From Gemmatimonadota bacterium (GTDB lineage Bacteria; Gemmatimonadota; Gemmatimonadetes; Gemmatimonadales; GWC2-71-9), in the NCBI GenBank assembly GCA_024640185.1, contig JAHEFN010000083.1, forward strand, positions 1 to 8,795: a stretch of DNA of 8,795 bases, given 5' to 3'. This document shows positions 1-7,474 of this stretch, in pieces. Below the pieces are notes generated by a model that saw nothing but the letters and a program-made list of their open reading frames with translations, did no database searches and was not told the DNA's origin. Positions within the stretch are counted from its first letter, which is position 1. Every line of letters starts with the position of its first letter. Made by a program: the position numbers and the translations under genes.

Positions 1-789
1 CTCCCGAGTGCCGTACACCAACCACTTGCCATCCGGGGAGATCGCCGGCCGGAACGCCGAGCCGTAGCGTGCCGTCATCGTGGTGGAGAGGCCAGACTTC
101 ACCTCGTAGCGCGCCAGCTGCGTCTGCGGGAAGAGGGCGTTGTACTCCCAGTCGCCGTTCCCCCGCCCCAGTCCACGCGAATACCAGATGTACGCCCCGT
201 CCGGCGTCGGGACCGCCCCCAGCATCTTGGCGTTGGCCGGCGTGCTGACGATCGGCATCGGGCTCCGCTTGGTGACGTCGTAGAGCATCAGCTTGTGGGC
301 GCCGCCCAGCCCAGCACCCCGGCTGACCACCACGTGCGCACCGTCGGGCATCCACTCCGGCGAGACGTAGAGCGATCCGTTGCCCTGGGTCACTTGGGTG
401 GTATCGGTGAAGTCCAGCCGCATCGTCCAGACGTTGTCGCCACCGCTGCGATCGGAGATGAACACCACGGTCTCGCCATCCGGCGAGAACCGTGGCTGGG
501 CGTCGTAGGCCAGCCCCTCGGTGATCCGGGTGGCCTTGCCGCCCGCGATCGGCAGGGTGTAGAGGTCACCCAGCAGGTCGAAGACGATCGTGGTGCCGTC
601 GGGACTCACGTCCACCGACATCCAGGTGCCCTCGGTGGCGGTGAAGGTGGCGTGCCGTGCCTCGGCGAGGGGCAGCGGCTTGGGTGGCTTCTTGCCACCG
701 GCCGCAGCCGGTCCCTGGGCGGTGAGCGGGGCGGCGGACAGGACGCCGAGGAAGAGCATGCCCGCGGCGGCGCGGAGGGACCCGGCCAT
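1..789 (-). CDS. Exported TolB-like propeller protein, probable amidohydrolase fusion (3' end cut by window edge)
   Basis: Open from an ATG at 789-787 to the left edge with no stop: 263 codons, so the C-terminus is missing. Residues 1-25 form a signal peptide with a basic start, a hydrophobic core and a likely cleavage after 'LTAQ'; a Gly/Lys/Pro-rich linker follows. From about residue 48 there are repeated propeller blades with SPDG-type turns (61-65, 101-105, 195-198, 251-254), as in TolB/WD40-like PD40 repeats. By hand count, residues 53-105 match 48-100 of the neighbouring 1125-residue protein at 42 of 53 positions, and similarity continues to the edge, so the two are tandem paralogues. 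The start is supported by AGAGG shortly upstream. It begins 32 bp after the stop of the paralogue on the same strand, which suggests co-transcription. By analogy the missing part should carry an amidohydrolase domain, but this is not visible. It probably acts in the periplasm; substrate unknown. Confidence 0.88.
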   Translation of the reverse strand, partial: MAGSLRAAAGMLFLGVLSAAPLTAQGPAAAGGKKPPKPLPLAEARHATFTATEGTWMSVDVSPDGTTIVFDLLGDLYTLPIAGGKATRITEGLAYDAQPRFSPDGETVVFISDRSGGDNVWTMRLDFTDTTQVTQGNGSLYVSPEWMPDGAHVVVSRGAGLGGAHKLMLYDVTKRSPMPIVSTPANAKMLGAVPTPDGAYIWYSRGLGRGNGDWEYNALFPQTQLARYEVKSGLSTTMTARYGSAFRPAISPDGKWLVYGTRE

Positions 790-821
790 GGCGGACCTCT
801 GGGTGGTGGAATGTGGGTGGG

Positions 822-3800
822 TCACTTGGCGCCCTCCTTGATGCCTGCGGCCGTGTCGGGCGCGATGTGACGCCACGGTTCATCTGGGGCGGCACGTTGC
901 ACGGGCCAGACATCGTCGAGGGTGTTCCCGTCGCGGAGTCGGCCATTCATCATCACATAGCGGATCGTGTTGGTGTTGCGGATGTCCTCGAGCGGATTGG
1001 CATCAAGGACCAGCAGGTCGGCGAGCTTCCCCACCTCGAGGCTGCCGAGGTCCCCGCCGAGGCCAATTGCCTCGGCGCCCATCAGGGTCGCGGCCCGCAG
1101 GGCGTCGTGGGTACTCATGCCACCACTCTGCATCGCCCAGAGCTCCCAGTGATAGCCGAGGCCCTGCAACTGCCCGTGGCTGCCCACCCCCGTCCGTCCC
1201 CCACCGTCGACCAGCTGCTTGATCCACGCGGCGTGCTTCCGGAAGGCATACTCTGTCTCATGGAACCAGCCGCCCGGACCGGGGCCCGGGTTGCGGCGCC
1301 GGATCTTGGCATCGAGCTCGGCCTTGGGCGTGAAGTGGTTGAGCTTGACGTCGCCGACGTTGTCCTCGTGGGTGAAGAAGTAGTTCTCGGCCCAGGGCCC
1401 GCCATACGACACCAACAGCGTCGGCGTGTTGGTGGTCTGCGCGGTCTTGAACAACTCGACCACGTCGCCGAACGCGGGGATGATCGGCATGGTGTGTTCG
1501 ATGCCGGGGTAGCCATCCATCGCGTGGGTCATGTTGAGGCGATAGTCGAGGCCACCCTCGGTGGTGGGCATCAGGCCCAGTTCCCGTGACGCCATGATCA
1601 GCCATTGGCGCTGACGGCGGTTGCCCGACATGTACATCTTGAAGGTCTTGGTGTCGAAGTAGTCGCTGTAGCGCCGCAGCACGTCACGGGCCTGATCGAG
1701 CGACTCGATTCCCTCGCTCGAGAAGACGCCCGGGCCGGTGGAGTAGACCCGGGGGCCCGCCATCTGGCCTGCGCGAACCCGATCCTCATAGGTCAGCACA
1801 TCGGTGGTTGCCGTCTGGGGATCACGGGTGGTGGTGACCCCATAGGCGAGGTTCGCCTGATAGATCCACGGTCGGTCCCAGTGGAGCCCCCAGAGGTTCC
1901 ACATGTGGGCATGGGTGTCGATGAACCCCGGGACGATGGTCTTCCCCGTCACATCGATCACCCGGGCGCCGGCCGGGGCCGGCTGCTGCGGACCGACCCG
2001 GCTGATCCGATTGTTGACGATGACCACGTCGCCATTCTCGATCACCTCGTCGCCCCGCATGGTGACCACCCGCGCACCCCGCAGCACCACGGTGCCCTGC
2101 GGGATGTCGCGTGCGACCGTGACCGTCACCCGCCGCTCCTCGGCCCGGTAGGCGCCAGCCCGCATCGCGGCGGAGTCCGCACCGGCCTGCCGCAGCGAAT
2201 CGGCCACCGCCTCGCCGCGCGCGAGGTCATAGCTGACGAAGGCGTTGCCGATCGACCAGTGGATCCGCGTGCCATCGCCGCCCCACGTGGCGAACTCGCC
2301 GCCGATGTCGGTCAACTTCCGCACCGGCACGGCGGCGCTGTCGGGCTTCGAGACCATCACGGTCGGCACCAGCCCACCGGTCTGGGGCACCACGATCGTG
2401 TAGACGTCGTTGTTGATCTGGGCGAGGGCCGTCTTGCCATCAGGGCCCATCAGCACCAGGTCGGCCGAACCCTCCGGGAGACTCCGCTCGGCCACGCCGG
2501 AGAAGTCGCGCGGCATCAGGATGTCGGAGCTCGGTGAGGCCTCCCAGGCGCCCGCGAAGACGGGGATGCGGTGGGTGACCCGCAGGTGCGGCTTGAGATC
2601 GCTGTCGTCCCACCGGGCCGAGAGGAGCGCGACCGTGGCCGGTCGACCTTCCTGGGCCGGCACCCGACCGTAATAGAAGATCCGGGTCGTGTCGCCGGTG
2701 AAGTGTGGATGTTGGCGACCGTTGCTGGGGCCGATGACCGTCGCGGCACCACCGGCGGAGGGGATCCACACAAACTCGGCACCGAGGGCGCCGCCAAACG
2801 GGTCGATCGCCTCCTGAAGGTCCCGGGTGGAGGACCGCAGGGCGACGATCCGCCGTCCGTCGCTGGCCCACGCCGCTTGCTGGTAGTTGGCCGAGGCCTG
2901 GGTCAACTGGCGTGGGGTCCCACCGGTGGCCGCCACCCGCATGATGTGCCCATCGGTGCCATCCCAGCTCACGAAGGCCACATCCCGGCCGTCCGGCGAC
3001 CAGGTCGGGAAGTACTCGCCGATCGCCTGGGTGGTGAGTCGCCGAGGAATGCTGTCGGCCAGACTCATCACGTAGAGGCGGTCGAGCGCGGTGAAGGCGA
3101 CCCGACCGCCGTCGGGCGAAGGTACCGCGTCACGGATCTGCTTGACCGTGAAGGTCGGGGTGTCCTCGATCGGGTAGGCGAACTTGACCTCGGGGCCGAC
3201 GGCGACCTCGGCCGTGACCGTGAACGGCACGTTGGTGGGCGCCGCCCCATCGACCGGCACCCGCCAGATCTTGCCGCCGTAGGAGAGCACGACCTCCCGA
3301 GAATCGGGCGTGAAGGCATAGCCCGGCAGGACATCCATGTTGGCGATCGACTCCTGGTCGTCGCGCTGGATCGGGTGCGCGAGCCAACGCTCCTCACCGG
3401 TGGCCAGTTCGCGGAGCCGCAGTCCGGTCTCGGCATCGTGGCGGGAGCCAAAGGCGACCCACTTGCCGTCGGGCGAGAGTGCGGGGCGGAACGCCGACCC
3501 ATAGACCGAACTCATCGTGGTCGCGGTCCCGGTGGCCCGATCGTAGACCCCGAGCTGGTATTGCGGGAGGATGGCGTTGTACTGCCACGACCCCTGCCGC
3601 TGGGCATACCAGATGTACCGCGGATCCTTGCCGAAGGTCGGACCGAGCATCCGCAGCGCGCCCGGCGCGGAACCCAACTGCAGGCCGGTGCCGCCCTTGG
3701 TGTGGAACATCCAGAGCTTCTCGAGACCGAGGAGGCCGCCGCCCCGGGAGACCACGATGTAGTCACCCTCCGGCGTCCATTCAGGGGAGAGGTACGAGTA

Positions 3801-4199
3801 CGCCACGCCCTTGGTGAGTTGCTGCAACGCGCCATCGGCCAGCGTCAGGATCCAGACGTTGTCGTCGCCGCTGCGGTCGGAGACGAACACCAACCGCGAT
3901 CCGTCCGGGGAGAACCGTGGTTGCATGTCATGGGCCATCCCGCTGGTGATCCGGGTGGCCGCGCCGCCAGTCACCGGCATCGTGTAGAGATCCCCCAACA
4001 GGTCGAACGCGATGGTCTGGCCGTCCGGACTGACATCGAGCGACATCCAGGTGCCCTCGGATGTCGTGAACCGGGCCCACCGTGTTGGCTCAAGCGGCAG
4101 GCCGGCATCGGCCGGCGCCACCTGCGCGAGCAACCACGTGGCGGGGGTCACGGTGAGCATGAGGGCCATGAGGGCGCCGAGGCGCGAGAATCGGCGCAT
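822..4199 (-). CDS. Exported TolB-like propeller / imidazolonepropionase-like amidohydrolase fusion
   Basis: A complete 1125-residue protein. Residues 1-26 are a signal peptide (MRRF start, hydrophobic core, 'LLAQ' cleavage site), so it is probably periplasmic. Residues 40 to about 470, perhaps to 660, are TolB/PD40 propeller repeats with SPDG or related turns at 57-60, 97-100, 138-145, 242-245, 361-364 and 401-404. Residues 702-1090 are an amidohydrolase-superfamily domain: the small beta part, then the HxH metal motif in 'DTHAHMW' (H763, H765), a lysine in 'FKMYMSG' (K854) placed like the carbamylated lysine of related dipeptidases, H902 in 'GIEH', and the closing 'GDLGSLEVGKLADLLVLD' segment. 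The usual last aspartate is replaced by H1008 ('GSHGQ'). Such fusions are thought to hydrolyse peptides or other amide/cyclic bonds, but the substrate cannot be read here. The ATG at 4199-4197 has AGGAG 7 bases upstream. The gene precedes a tandem paralogue 32 bp downstream, probably in the same operon. Confidence 0.93.
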   Translation of the reverse strand: MRRFSRLGALMALMLTVTPATWLLAQVAPADAGLPLEPTRWARFTTSEGTWMSLDVSPDGQTIAFDLLGDLYTMPVTGGAATRITSGMAHDMQPRFSPDGSRLVFVSDRSGDDNVWILTLADGALQQLTKGVAYSYLSPEWTPEGDYIVVSRGGGLLGLEKLWMFHTKGGTGLQLGSAPGALRMLGPTFGKDPRYIWYAQRQGSWQYNAILPQYQLGVYDRATGTATTMSSVYGSAFRPALSPDGKWVAFGSRHDAETGLRLRELATGEERWLAHPIQRDDQESIANMDVLPGYAFTPDSREVVLSYGGKIWRVPVDGAAPTNVPFTVTAEVAVGPEVKFAYPIEDTPTFTVKQIRDAVPSPDGGRVAFTALDRLYVMSLADSIPRRLTTQAIGEYFPTWSPDGRDVAFVSWDGTDGHIMRVAATGGTPRQLTQASANYQQAAWASDGRRIVALRSSTRDLQEAIDPFGGALGAEFVWIPSAGGAATVIGPSNGRQHPHFTGDTTRIFYYGRVPAQEGRPATVALLSARWDDSDLKPHLRVTHRIPVFAGAWEASPSSDILMPRDFSGVAERSLPEGSADLVLMGPDGKTALAQINNDVYTIVVPQTGGLVPTVMVSKPDSAAVPVRKLTDIGGEFATWGGDGTRIHWSIGNAFVSYDLARGEAVADSLRQAGADSAAMRAGAYRAEERRVTVTVARDIPQGTVVLRGARVVTMRGDEVIENGDVVIVNNRISRVGPQQPAPAGARVIDVTGKTIVPGFIDTHAHMWNLWGLHWDRPWIYQANLAYGVTTTRDPQTATTDVLTYEDRVRAGQMAGPRVYSTGPGVFSSEGIESLDQARDVLRRYSDYFDTKTFKMYMSGNRRQRQWLIMASRELGLMPTTEGGLDYRLNMTHAMDGYPGIEHTMPIIPAFGDVVELFKTAQTTNTPTLLVSYGGPWAENYFFTHEDNVGDVKLNHFTPKAELDAKIRRRNPGPGPGGWFHETEYAFRKHAAWIKQLVDGGGRTGVGSHGQLQGLGYHWELWAMQSGGMSTHDALRAATLMGAEAIGLGGDLGSLEVGKLADLLVLDANPLEDIRNTNTIRYVMMNGRLRDGNTLDDVWPVQRAAPDEPWRHIAPDTAAGIKEGAK

Positions 4200-4393
4200 G
4201 CCGAGGCTCCTGGGAAGGGACGGAAGGCTGATCGAACTGGGACGGCAAGCCGTGGGGGACGAGTATCGCCCGGTCCGGGGCGAGGCGCTAGGGGTGCCTA
4301 CGCAGGACGCCGGCCTGGGGGTTCACAAGACATCGGCCTCCCCTGCGTGAGCGTGGGAGGCCGATTGGGGTTCAACGAGGGTGGTGACTGGAC
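4200..4393. other. Intergenic region between the acidic-protein gene and the propeller-hydrolase gene
   Basis: A 194-bp gap holding the terminator-like inverted repeat at 4332-4365 and the leader of the propeller-hydrolase gene. The minus strand has AGGAG 7 bases before the ATG. A weak -10 candidate, GATACT, lies near 4262-4267 (minus strand) with only a poor -35 match upstream, and a perfect CCCGG-A-CCGGG inverted repeat sits just upstream of it. I see no other gene, RNA or long repeat. A promoter must lie here if the terminator works, but I cannot place it firmly. Confidence 0.5.
4332..4365 (-). terminator. Terminator-like hairpin after the typA / acidic-protein unit
   Basis: A perfect 11-bp inverted repeat, ATCGGCCTCCC (4332-4342) and GGGAGGCCGAT (4355-4365), with a 12-base loop. 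It begins 28 bp downstream of the stop codon of the acidic-protein gene, in the right place to end the typA transcript before the next minus-strand gene. The bases that follow on the minus strand (GTCTTGTG) contain Ts but no clean T run, so it is an imperfect intrinsic terminator. It might instead act as an mRNA 3'-end stabiliser. No gene converges on it from the plus strand. Confidence 0.6.
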
Positions 4394-4624
4394 TCAGTCG
4401 TCGTCGTCTTCGTCGTCGTCGTACTTGAAGCCGTAGTCGTCATCTTCATCGTCATCATCGTCATCATCGTCGTCGAAGTCGTCCGAGTCTTCGTCGTCGC
4501 CTTCGTCATCATTCTCTTCGGTCTCGACGTCGTCGGTCTCGTCGTCGTCGAACGGCCGCTTCGAACGGACCTCTTCCATCGCCACTTCGAGGGACGCCTC
4601 CCACGCCAACATAACCGCCTCCAT
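4394..4624 (-). CDS. Small, extremely acidic poly-aspartate protein
   Basis: A 76-residue protein that I do not recognise as a named family. Residues 1-23 could form an amphipathic helix and contain three of the four basic residues (R20, K22, R23). From residue 26 it is almost all Asp and Glu, with a run of nine aspartates (51-59) and a 'DYGFKYDDDEDDDD' end. I count 31 Asp and 13 Glu, so 44 of 76 residues are acidic. There is no signal peptide or membrane segment, so it should be cytoplasmic. The ATG at 4624-4622 lies 18 bp after the typA stop, preceded by GGA at 5-7 bases, which suggests translation in the same transcript; an alternative start is Met5. Acidic tails of this kind are known from nucleic-acid-mimicking or protein-interacting proteins such as the RNA polymerase delta subunit, but no homology is claimed. 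A chance open frame on a GAY repeat is possible, although the coupling and the non-repetitive N-terminus argue for a gene. Confidence 0.68.
   Translation of the reverse strand: MEAVMLAWEASLEVAMEEVRSKRPFDDDETDDVETEENDDEGDDEDSDDFDDDDDDDDDEDDDYGFKYDDDEDDDD
4436..4474 (-). repeat. GAC/GAT trinucleotide run encoding a poly-aspartate stretch
   Basis: Thirteen consecutive codons (residues 51-63 of the acidic protein) are all GAC or GAT except one GAG/GAA-type Glu codon at residue 60. On the plus strand this reads as repeated GTC/ATC. Interruption by GAT codons makes the repeat imperfect, which lowers the chance of slippage. Shorter GAY clusters flank it within the same gene. Confidence 0.75.
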
Positions 4625-4642
4625 CTGTTCCGTGTGATCCTG

Positions 4643-6496
4643 CTACGACGCGTCGGCGACCTTGTTCGCCGCGCGCATGGCCTTCTTCCGTTCGTGTGCC
4701 AGCAACTCCCGCTTGCGGAGCCGAATGTTGTCCGGCGTCACCTCGATCAGCTCATCCTCCTCGATGTACTCGAGGGCATACTCGAGGGTGATCTGCCGAG
4801 GTGGCTCGAGCTGGATGTTCTCGTCGGACGAGGTGGTGCGCATGTTGGTGAGCTTCTTCTCCTTGCCGACGTTGACGTCCATGTCGCCCGGCCGGGAATT
4901 CTCGCCCACCACCATCCCCTCGTACACCAGTTCACCGGGACCGACGAACAACTCGGCCCGCTCCTGCAAATTGTTGAGCGCGAAGCCCACGACCGCCGTC
5001 TCGCGATCGGCGACGAGGACCCCCTTCTTGCGCCCCGCCAACGGCCCGGCCCACGGCCCGTACTCGAGGAACCGGTGGTGCATCATGCCGGTGCCGCGGG
5101 TGTCGGTCAGGAACTCCGACCGATAGCCAAAGAGCCCCCGGGCCGGGATCTTGAAGGTCAGCCGGACCATCCCCTGCCCCGGATTGCGCATCTCGATCAT
5201 CTCGGTCCGTCGGGGACCGAGCTTCTCCATCACGACGCCCATATACTCCTCAGGGACGTCGATCGTCAACTCCTCGTACGGCTCGAGCCGCTCGCCGTTG
5301 GGTCCGCTGTGCAGGATGACCCGGGGGCGGGAGACCTGGAACTCATAGCCTTCACGCCGCATCGTCTCCATCAGGATGCCGAGGTGCAGCTCGCCCCGGC
5401 CACTCACGGCGTGGGTGTCGGGCGATCCGGTTTCCTCGACCCGCAGGGCCACGTTGCGCTCGAGCTCCTTGAAGAGCCGGTCCCGCAGCTGCCGCGAGGT
5501 GACGTACTTCCCCTCCCGGCCCGCGAAGGGAGAGTTGTTGACGATCATGTCCACCGAGATCGTCGGCTCCTCGACGGCGATGCCCTCGAGTCGCTCCGGG
5601 CGATCCAGCGAGGTCAGCGTCTTGCCGATCTCGATCCCCTCGAACCCGGCCAATGCCACGATCTCGCCGGCTGCGGCCGCCTCGACCTCGACCCGGTTGA
5701 GCCCATCGAAGGTGTAGAGCTTCGTGATCCGCGCCTTGTCGACCCCGGCGGTGTCGGTCATCAACCCGGGCTCACCGAGGGGCAACAGGGTCACCTGGTC
5801 GCCCACGGTGATGCGACCCCGCTCGATCCGCCCAATGGCGATCCGGCCGAGGAAGGTCGAGAAGTCGAGGGTCGAGACCAGCATCTGGAACGGCTGATCG
5901 GGATCGCCGGTCGGTGGCGGCACCGTGTCGAGAATCGACTGGAAGAGGGGCACCAGGTCGGTACCCGGCTCCTCCAGCGCCATCGTGGCGGTGCCGGCAC
6001 GGCTCGAGGTGTAGAGAAACGGGCAGTCGAGTTGGGCGTCGGTCGCGTCGAGATCGAGGAAGAGCGAGAGCACCTCGTCGTGCACTCGCATCGGCTCGGC
6101 GTCGGAGCGGTCGATCTTGTTGATCGCCACGATCGGCTGCAGGCCGAGTGCCAGCGCCTTGCGGGTCACGAACCGGGTCTGGGGCATCGGCCCCTCCGCG
6201 GCATCGACGAGGATCAGGACCCCATCGACCATCCGCAGGATGCGCTCGACCTCGCCACCGAAGTCGGCGTGGCCCGGGGTATCGACGATGTTGAGCTTGA
6301 CCCCACCCCAGGTGATGGCGGTGTTCTTGGCGAGGATGGTGATCCCCCGCTCCTTCTCGAGCGGGTTGGAGTCCATCACGCGTTCATCGACCTGCTGATT
6401 GGCACGGAAGGCGCCTGCCTGCCGGAGCATCTGGTCGACCAGGGTGGTCTTCCCATGGTCAACGTGTGCGATGATCGCGATGTTGCGGATGTCCAC
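4643..6496 (-). CDS. typA: Translational GTPase TypA/BipA
   Basis: A complete 617-residue ribosome-binding GTPase of the EF-G/LepA superfamily, implicated in ribosome assembly and in growth under cold or other stress. All G motifs are visible: G1 'AHVDHGKT' (10-17), G2 in 'ERGIT' (49-53), G3 'DTPGH' (72-76), G4 'NKID' (126-129) and G5 'SSRAG' (164-168). A beta-barrel domain II follows (about 200-295). The EF-G-like domains include 'SGRGELHLGILMETMRREG' (365-383). The TypA-specific C-terminal part has 'LQERAELFVGPGELVYEGM' (510-528), 'KKLTNMRTTSSDE' (547-559) and the basic end 'IRLRKRELLAHERKK'. Length is normal for the family. The start is GTG at 6496-6494: an in-frame TGA lies 18-16 bases upstream of it, no other start fits, and GGGAG precedes it. 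An acidic small gene follows 18 bp downstream. Confidence 0.98.
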   Translation of the reverse strand: MDIRNIAIIAHVDHGKTTLVDQMLRQAGAFRANQQVDERVMDSNPLEKERGITILAKNTAITWGGVKLNIVDTPGHADFGGEVERILRMVDGVLILVDAAEGPMPQTRFVTRKALALGLQPIVAINKIDRSDAEPMRVHDEVLSLFLDLDATDAQLDCPFLYTSSRAGTATMALEEPGTDLVPLFQSILDTVPPPTGDPDQPFQMLVSTLDFSTFLGRIAIGRIERGRITVGDQVTLLPLGEPGLMTDTAGVDKARITKLYTFDGLNRVEVEAAAAGEIVALAGFEGIEIGKTLTSLDRPERLEGIAVEEPTISVDMIVNNSPFAGREGKYVTSRQLRDRLFKELERNVALRVEETGSPDTHAVSGRGELHLGILMETMRREGYEFQVSRPRVILHSGPNGERLEPYEELTIDVPEEYMGVVMEKLGPRRTEMIEMRNPGQGMVRLTFKIPARGLFGYRSEFLTDTRGTGMMHHRFLEYGPWAGPLAGRKKGVLVADRETAVVGFALNNLQERAELFVGPGELVYEGMVVGENSRPGDMDVNVGKEKKLTNMRTTSSDENIQLEPPRQITLEYALEYIEEDELIEVTPDNIRLRKRELLAHERKKAMRAANKVADAS

Positions 6497-6536
6497 CTGC
6501 TCCCAGCCCTTTCATCAAACCCGACCTACCCCCAAG

Positions 6537-6572
6537 GGCGCCATATATAGGGGGCGACCCCCAGTGCCGCAA
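6537..6572 (-). promoter_or_regulatory. Candidate sigma70-like promoter for typA
   Basis: On the minus strand, TTGCGG (6572-6567) and TATATA (6549-6544) are separated by exactly 17 bases. The -10 matches the consensus at 4 of 6 positions and the -35 at 3 of 6. Transcription would begin near 6537, about 40 bases before the GTG start of typA. The AT-rich hexamer stands out in this GC-rich sequence. The -35 box starts 6 bp after the stop codon of the cation transporter gene. The spacer contains GGGGG-TCG-CCCCC. Confidence 0.45.
6550..6562 (-). repeat. GC-only inverted repeat (5-bp stem, 3-base loop) upstream of typA
   Basis: On the minus strand this reads GGGGG-TCG-CCCCC, followed by TATATAT. 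It could be a short terminator for the cation transporter gene that ends at 6578, although there is no T run, or simply the spacer of the typA promoter. Both roles are inference. Confidence 0.4.
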
Positions 6573-6577
6573 GGCGG

Positions 6578-7474
6578 TCACGAGACCGCGCTGGCCACTC
6601 CGGCATGTGGATGTGCCGCATCGCCGCAGTCCTCCCCTTCGCAAGGCTCCCCGGTCTCGAGCTGAATCGTGACATGCCCGAAGCCCGCCGAGGCCATCTC
6701 CGTCCCGAGCCGCCGCAGGACCTCCGGGTGGTGTGCCAGGTCGGGGACCACCACATGGGCGCTCATCGCCACCAGCCCACTGGTCACCGTCCAGACGTGG
6801 ACGTCATGGACCCGGTCGACCTCAGGCAGGGTGCGCAGCCGCTCCTCGACCGCGGCCACCGAGACATGCGGCGGCACCCGGTCGAGCAGGATCGAGCCCG
6901 ATTCCTTGATCAGCCGCCAGGCCGAGCCGAGGATCAGCAGTGAGATCAGGCCCGAGATGATCGGGTCGGCCGGCAGCCAGCCGGTGAACTGGATGACCAC
7001 TGCGGCGGTCACCGCGCCGACCGACCCCAGGACGTCGCCCATGATATGGAGGTAGGCACCACGCACGTTGAGGTCGTGGTGGTGATGGCCGTGGAGCACC
7101 CGAAGCGAGACGAGGTTGACCACCAAGCCGGCGGTGGCCACGATGCCGAAGAGGACCGCGTCGATTTCGTGCGGGGTGCGGAGTCGGCCGAAGGCTTCGA
7201 CGGAGATGGCGATCGCGACCCCGACGAGGACCAGCCCGTTGACCATCGCGGCGAGCACCTCCCAACGGAGGTTGCCGAATCGATAGGCCGCGTGGGCGCG
7301 GCGCTGGGCGATCCGGGCGCCGATCGTGGCCAGGGTCAGGGCCGCCACGTCGGTGGCCATGTGGCCCGCGTCGGCGAGCAGGGCAAGGGAGCCGCTCAGC
7401 CACCCCCCGACGAGTTCCACCACCAGGAACCCCGCCGTGAGCGCCAGCACCCATCCCAACCGCCGTGTCACCAT
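6578..7474 (-). CDS. Cation diffusion facilitator (CDF) zinc/divalent-metal efflux transporter, CzcD/ZitB type
   Basis: A complete 298-residue inner-membrane metal/proton antiporter that should export Zn(II) and perhaps Co, Cd or Fe. Six membrane segments can be placed near 8-26, 30-52, 74-93, 105-124, 143-163 and 170-190. The two HxxxD transport-site motifs of the Zn-type CDF branch are present: H38/D42 in segment 2 and H143/D147 in segment 5. The loop between segments 4 and 5 is His-rich ('HGHHHHD', 128-134), as in CzcD and ZitB. The cytoplasmic C-terminal domain shows the usual 'VHDVHVWTVTSG' (222-233), and the tail adds C278, C283, H288 and H290. The start is ATG at 7474-7472 with GAGGG a few bases upstream. 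It is divergent from a CNNM/CorC-type gene across 61 bp and lies 81 bp before typA on the same strand. The exact metal cannot be read from sequence. Confidence 0.96.
   Translation of the reverse strand: MVTRRLGWVLALTAGFLVVELVGGWLSGSLALLADAGHMATDVAALTLATIGARIAQRRAHAAYRFGNLRWEVLAAMVNGLVLVGVAIAISVEAFGRLRTPHEIDAVLFGIVATAGLVVNLVSLRVLHGHHHHDLNVRGAYLHIMGDVLGSVGAVTAAVVIQFTGWLPADPIISGLISLLILGSAWRLIKESGSILLDRVPPHVSVAAVEERLRTLPEVDRVHDVHVWTVTSGLVAMSAHVVVPDLAHHPEVLRRLGTEMASAGFGHVTIQLETGEPCEGEDCGDAAHPHAGVASAVS

Noticed and set aside
1605..2537. Plus-strand open frame of 310 codons, with others at 295-870 and 813-1589
   Set aside because: All are antisense to the two propeller genes and show only composition typical of shadow frames in GC-rich DNA.
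2571..4436. Plus-strand open frame of 621 codons
   Set aside because: It lies antisense to the well-supported propeller-hydrolase gene. Its translation is rich in Gly, Arg, Pro and His with no domain, and it reads through the intergenic gap and into the poly-Asp gene as poly-Ser. It is a high-GC shadow frame.
4634..6550. Plus-strand open frame of 638 codons
   Set aside because: It covers typA on the opposite strand. typA has every GTPase motif, while this frame is a low-complexity His/Asp/Leu-rich shadow with no recognisable domain.
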